The position numbers and the translations under genes are program-made. Positions 21,446 through 24,443 of a stretch of 24,443 bases of DNA are shown one piece after another. This DNA comes from Boseongicola sp. SB0662_bin_57 (lineage in GTDB: Bacteria; Pseudomonadota; Alphaproteobacteria; Rhodobacterales; Rhodobacteraceae), in assembly GCA_009839535.1 (NCBI GenBank), contig VXPN01000305.1:1-24443 (forward strand), in the 5' to 3' direction. The notes beneath the pieces were generated by a model that had not been told where the DNA came from, ran no database searches, and worked only from the letters and a program-made list of their open reading frames with translations. Each line of letters starts with the position of its first letter. Position 1 is the stretch's first letter.

Positions 21446-22762
21446 ATGAAGATCGATCGGCTTCCGAGGATGGACGGCAACAATGGCTGGCTGAACATCC
21501 TGTCGCCATTGCCGCCGCCCATTTCGGCCTCGGGCGAAATCCAGTCGGATTTCGCCATTGTCGGAGCAGGGTTTGCCGGCCTGGCCACAGCACGTCGCCT
21601 GGGCGAGCTTCTTCCGGATTGCAGCATCATCCTGCTGGACGCCGGGCGGGTCGGAAACAACGCGGCGGGGCGCAGCTCGGGCTTTGCCATCGATCAGGCG
21701 CACAACATTCGCGCCAAGGACTTTGCCGGCGTCATTGACGCGGAAAGGGAGCAGCTTTCCCTCAACCGGGCTGGTCAGCAGTACCTGCGCGAGGCGGTTC
21801 GATCTCATCGGATTCCCTGCGACTGGGACGAGGCCGGGAAGATCCATGCAGCCGCGACGGATCGCGGAACCTCCAAGCTGAAGGCGTATGCCAAGGCGCT
21901 GGGTCTTCTTGACGCGGAGCATGACTGGCTTGATGCCGACAGGCTGAAGGAGATCACGGGCTCGGAATTCTACACCTCCGGCCTGTACACCCCGGGCACC
22001 ATACTGGTTCAGCCGGCCGCACTGGTCCGCGGTCTTGCATCGACCCTGCCAGACAACGTGAGGCTGTTCGAAGACAGCCCGGTTACAGCGATGGAAGTCG
22101 GTGCTCCGCATCGGCTGACCATGCCGAAGGCCATCGTAAAGGCTCGCACCCTGATACTGGCCAACAACGGGTTTGCCGGGCAGTTCGGCTACTACCGAAA
22201 GGAGCTGCTGCCCATTGCCACCTGGGGCAGCCTGACCCGTCCGCTGACCGGCGATGAAGCCAGGATGCTGGGCGGCAGGAACAGCTGGGGCGTCGTTCCA
22301 GCCGACCCTTTCGGCACCTCGGTACGGCGGATGCGTGATGGCCGAATCCTGATCCGCAACATCTACAGCTACAGCCCCGGCCTGAATCCCGCGGAGCGGG
22401 ACCGGACATGGGCGCGGGCGCGGCACGAGACATCCTTGCGCAACCGCTTTCCCATGCTGCCTGACCTGAACTTCGACTACACTTGGGGTGGCCCCCTGTG
22501 CCTTTCCCGCAACGGCGAACCGGTCTTCGGAGAGCTGGAGGCCGACGTTTTCGGGGCTTTCTGCCTGAACGGAGTCGGGATCGTGCGCGGGACAATTTAC
22601 GGAAAGCTGCTGGCAGAGCTGGTCGCAGGCGTCTCGACTCCCTTGCTCGACATCATGCTGAAGGCGGGGCGGCCATCCGGGGCGCCGCCGCAGCCATTTC
22701 TCGGCTGGGGCGTTCGGCTGAATTTCGCCAGGCGTCGCCATGACGCCGGATTGGAGATGTAG
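21446..22762 (+). CDS. FAD-dependent amine/amino-acid oxidoreductase (DAO family)
   Basis: The 438-aa flavoprotein has a 30-residue N-terminal arm, then the Rossmann dinucleotide-binding motif (DFAIVGAGFAGLATARRLGE, GAGFAG at 40-45), an acidic end of beta2 (ILLDAG) and the GRSSGF loop typical of DAO-type oxidases. The FAD-closing motif is near the C-terminus (FCLNGVGIVRGTIYGKLLAE). Overall it resembles the PuuB-type gamma-glutamylputrescine oxidoreductases and related amine dehydrogenases that give an imine or aldehyde. Downstream oxidation by the neighbouring ALDH and processing by the DapA-family enzyme are plausible. I chose ATG 21446, with TGAGG upstream; a GTG at 21419 would overlap the ALDH gene. 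Confidence 0.9.
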   Translation: MKIDRLPRMDGNNGWLNILSPLPPPISASGEIQSDFAIVGAGFAGLATARRLGELLPDCSIILLDAGRVGNNAAGRSSGFAIDQAHNIRAKDFAGVIDAEREQLSLNRAGQQYLREAVRSHRIPCDWDEAGKIHAAATDRGTSKLKAYAKALGLLDAEHDWLDADRLKEITGSEFYTSGLYTPGTILVQPAALVRGLASTLPDNVRLFEDSPVTAMEVGAPHRLTMPKAIVKARTLILANNGFAGQFGYYRKELLPIATWGSLTRPLTGDEARMLGGRNSWGVVPADPFGTSVRRMRDGRILIRNIYSYSPGLNPAERDRTWARARHETSLRNRFPMLPDLNFDYTWGGPLCLSRNGEPVFGELEADVFGAFCLNGVGIVRGTIYGKLLAELVAGVSTPLLDIMLKAGRPSGAPPQPFLGWGVRLNFARRRHDAGLEM

Positions 22763-22765
22763 GCA

Positions 22766-23524
22766 TTGGACCTCCTGGGCAAGACAGCTTTGGTGACTGG
22801 CGGAACTTCGGGGATCGGTGCGGCAACCGCTCGCGTGCTTGCGGAGGCCGGGGCCAGCGTCGTGGTCGCAGGTCGCAACAAAGGCGCTGCCCGAGAGCTT
22901 TGCCACGAGATTTCCGGAGAAGATCGTCAGGCGACATACGTTCTTGGCGACGTGGAGGACCCGGCTTTCGCCGTTTTCGCTGTCAGTGTTGCAGAAAGCC
23001 GCTTCGGCGGGCTGCATGTTCTTGTCAACGCCGCTGGCGCGATCGTCAGGGGCACTGTTGAAGAGACATCCGACGATGAATGGAACAGGATGCTGTCCGT
23101 CAACGTCACCGGCACGTTCCTCATGTCCCGGGCTGCGATCCCCGCGCTGCGCCGGTCCGGGGGCGGCAGCATCGTCAACCTGGGGTCCACGGTCGGGCTG
23201 GTCGGCTGCCCTGACCTCGCAGCCTATTGCGCAAGCAAGGGCGCTGTCGTGAACCTGACGCGAGCCATGGCGCTTGACCATGCGCATGAGGGCATCCGCG
23301 TGAATGCCGTCTGCCCGGGCGCAGTTGACACGCCGATGCTGGTCTCTGGTCGCGGCGACGCGACGCCGGATCGGGTGCGCGAGGCGAACCGCGTTTCGAT
23401 TCCGCAACGCTGGCTGCCCGGGCCGGTCGAGATCGCCAACGCCATCGCGTTCCTGGCTTCAGATCTCAGCAGGCACGTCACCGGCACGGCATTGCCGGTC
23501 GATGGGGGGATTACCGCAAAATGA
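22766..23524 (+). CDS. Short-chain dehydrogenase/reductase (SDR) 1
   Basis: This 252-aa classical SDR has TGGTSGIG at 11-18, VNAAG at 87-91, and the catalytic Ser141 (NLGSTVG), Tyr154 and Lys158 (AAYCASKGA). The C-terminal ends in FLASDLSRHVTGTALPVDGG. After beta2 it has VAGRNKG, where an Arg in place of Asp favours NADP(H). The start is a TTG at 22766 with GGAG about 9 bases upstream, 3 bp after the oxidoreductase stop; no ATG fits the conserved N-terminus. It overlaps the second SDR by 4 bp. Substrate unknown: a hydroxy or keto intermediate of the same pathway. Confidence 0.9.
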   Translation: MDLLGKTALVTGGTSGIGAATARVLAEAGASVVVAGRNKGAARELCHEISGEDRQATYVLGDVEDPAFAVFAVSVAESRFGGLHVLVNAAGAIVRGTVEETSDDEWNRMLSVNVTGTFLMSRAAIPALRRSGGGSIVNLGSTVGLVGCPDLAAYCASKGAVVNLTRAMALDHAHEGIRVNAVCPGAVDTPMLVSGRGDATPDRVREANRVSIPQRWLPGPVEIANAIAFLASDLSRHVTGTALPVDGGITAK

Positions 23525-24282
23525 GCGCCAACCTGAAAGACAGGATCGCAATCGTGACTGGCGGTGCGCAGGGGATAGGCCTTGCCATTGCGCGTTCCCT
23601 GCATGAAGCGGGAGCGCGCGTCGTGATCGGGGACATCCAGCCACCGGCCGACGGCACCATTGCCAATCATGAGCTTGACGCGACTGAAGAGGCGTCCGTC
23701 GCCGCCTTCTTCGCCCACGTTTGTCAGAGCCTCGGCAGGCCTTCGGTGCTGGTCAACAACGCGGGCATTCTTTACAGCGCACCGCTTGATCGGCTGACTG
23801 TTTCGGAGTGGGACAATGTCATGGCGGTCAATTTGCGCGGGCCGTTTCTCATGGCCAGGCAGTTCGCGTCCTGCTGTGCGGCGCGGGACAAGCCGGCCAT
23901 AATCAACATAAGCTCGATCGAGGCTTTCAGTGGCAACCCTGACCATACCGCCTACATGACCTCCAAGGCGGGCATCAACGGCTTGACGGTTTCGCTGGCG
24001 ATTGACCTCGGGCACAGGGGCGTACGCGTCAACGCCATTGCGCCTGGCTGGATCAGCACCGAGATGAACGAAGGGTACATGGCACGGGTTCCGGATCGTG
24101 CCAAGGCCGAAAGACAGCTTTGCGACCTGCATCCGTTGGGGCGGACAGGATCTCCATCGGACATCGGTGACGTCGCGGTCTGGCTGGCCAGCGACCAGTC
24201 GCGGTTCGTGACAGGGCAAGTCATTCGGGTCGAGGGCGGACGCTTGGCGAGGCTGTCTCTTCCGGCCGCATTCAATGACTAG
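23521..24282 (+). CDS. Short-chain dehydrogenase/reductase (SDR) 2
   Basis: This second classical SDR (253 aa) has TGGAQGIG (13-20), Asp38 after beta2 (VVIGDIQ), which indicates NAD(H), and NNAG (79-82). The active-site Ser is in NISSIEAFS, with Tyr145 and Lys149 (AYMTSKAG). It is only distantly similar to SDR 1, so the two are not a recent duplication. The differing cofactor cues suggest distinct steps. Its ATG overlaps the upstream TGA (ATGA), giving translational coupling. The next gene begins 9 bp downstream. Confidence 0.9.
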   Translation: MSANLKDRIAIVTGGAQGIGLAIARSLHEAGARVVIGDIQPPADGTIANHELDATEEASVAAFFAHVCQSLGRPSVLVNNAGILYSAPLDRLTVSEWDNVMAVNLRGPFLMARQFASCCAARDKPAIINISSIEAFSGNPDHTAYMTSKAGINGLTVSLAIDLGHRGVRVNAIAPGWISTEMNEGYMARVPDRAKAERQLCDLHPLGRTGSPSDIGDVAVWLASDQSRFVTGQVIRVEGGRLARLSLPAAFND

Positions 24283-24291
24283 GCTAGGTCC

Positions 24292-24443
24292 ATGAGCGGT
24301 ACGCAACCCAGGACACGGCGGCGCGGTCGGGACGAGAGACGCGATTCCCGCATGTCGAAACAGCTGCGATTCATGCCGGAGACGAACCGAGACATCCCCT
24401 ATGTCGACTTGCTGACGCCCGGGCAGGTTGACCGAGTTCACCG
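24292..24443 (+). CDS. Probable MttB-superfamily (trimethylamine methyltransferase-like) protein, N-terminus only
   Basis: Only about 50 residues are in the window: a basic start (MSGTQPRTRRRGRDERRDSR) followed by a segment ending IPYVDLLTPGQVDRVH. A basic leader followed by a P-x-x-x-L-L/S-x-x-x-V/L-x-x-I/V-H opening is what I recall for bacterial MttB-like corrinoid methyltransferases. Many of these lack pyrrolysine and demethylate betaines. The ATG has AGG at a suitable distance and lies 9 bp after SDR 2, so it continues the operon. The assignment rests on a short stretch and should be treated as tentative. Confidence 0.45.
   Translation, partial: MSGTQPRTRRRGRDERRDSRMSKQLRFMPETNRDIPYVDLLTPGQVDRVH

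Noticed and set aside
21344..23407. 687-codon minus-strand open frame opposite the FAD oxidoreductase and SDR 1
   Set aside because: Both plus-strand genes have full catalytic motifs; the antisense translation has none.
1..24443. tRNA, rRNA or CRISPR array
   Set aside because: No cloverleaf-like segment, rRNA motif or regularly spaced repeat was seen on reading both strands. A tRNAscan or CRISPR search was not possible here.

Overview
The window is high-GC DNA with codon use and gene families typical of an alphaproteobacterium, most likely a Rhodobacterales/Roseobacter-type host. The clues are a DUF2852-type small membrane protein at the left edge, the GC-rich third positions, and an amine/amino-acid catabolic operon ending in what looks like an MttB-superfamily gene. 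It holds three parts: a host left flank (1-449), a Mu-like transposable element (450-17176), and host genes on the right (17663-24443).

The element is bounded by a perfect 32-bp inverted repeat (450-481 and 17145-17176, starting TGTAC... and ending ...GTACA). Its left arm has two divergent Cys-rich zinc-ribbon genes on the minus strand. On the plus strand follow a small helical protein, a strong hairpin, an HNH protein, the DDE transposase (MuA type), the MuB-type AAA ATPase, a GemA/gp16 (DUF1018) protein, a putative HTH protein, a zinc-ribbon protein and an MT-A70 adenine methyltransferase. The late part holds a Mu I-type protease/scaffold with an extra middle region, a lambda-type tape measure, a small membrane protein, an unknown 228-aa protein, a tail-tip/fibre protein lacking the usual N-terminal part, a fibre-like protein, an exported probable moron, a winged-helix protein and a gp27/DUF3486 (small-terminase-like) protein.

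The element is only 16.7 kb, against about 37 kb for Mu. I find no large terminase, portal, gp30, major capsid, tail tube/sheath, baseplate or endolysin gene. The genes that remain are uninterrupted and tightly packed. It is therefore either a large-deletion prophage that has not yet decayed, or a reduced Mu-type element (satellite-like or transposon-like) that keeps transposition, DNA modification and a few morphogenesis genes. Choosing between these needs comparative data.

Right of the element are two more copies of the end-like motif (17245-17356), then a 300-bp stretch with no recognisable gene. Next is a secreted HExxH metalloprotein on the minus strand. After a 535-bp divergent intergenic region comes a plus-strand operon: a DapA-family lyase, an aldehyde dehydrogenase, a DAO-type FAD oxidoreductase, two SDR dehydrogenases and the start of a probable MttB-like methyltransferase. 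The trio of FAD amine oxidase, DapA-family enzyme and ALDH parallels the hydroxyproline to 2-oxoglutarate route. With an MttB-like gene next to it, breakdown of a betaine or other N-methylated amino acid is a reasonable inference. The substrate is not shown by the sequence.
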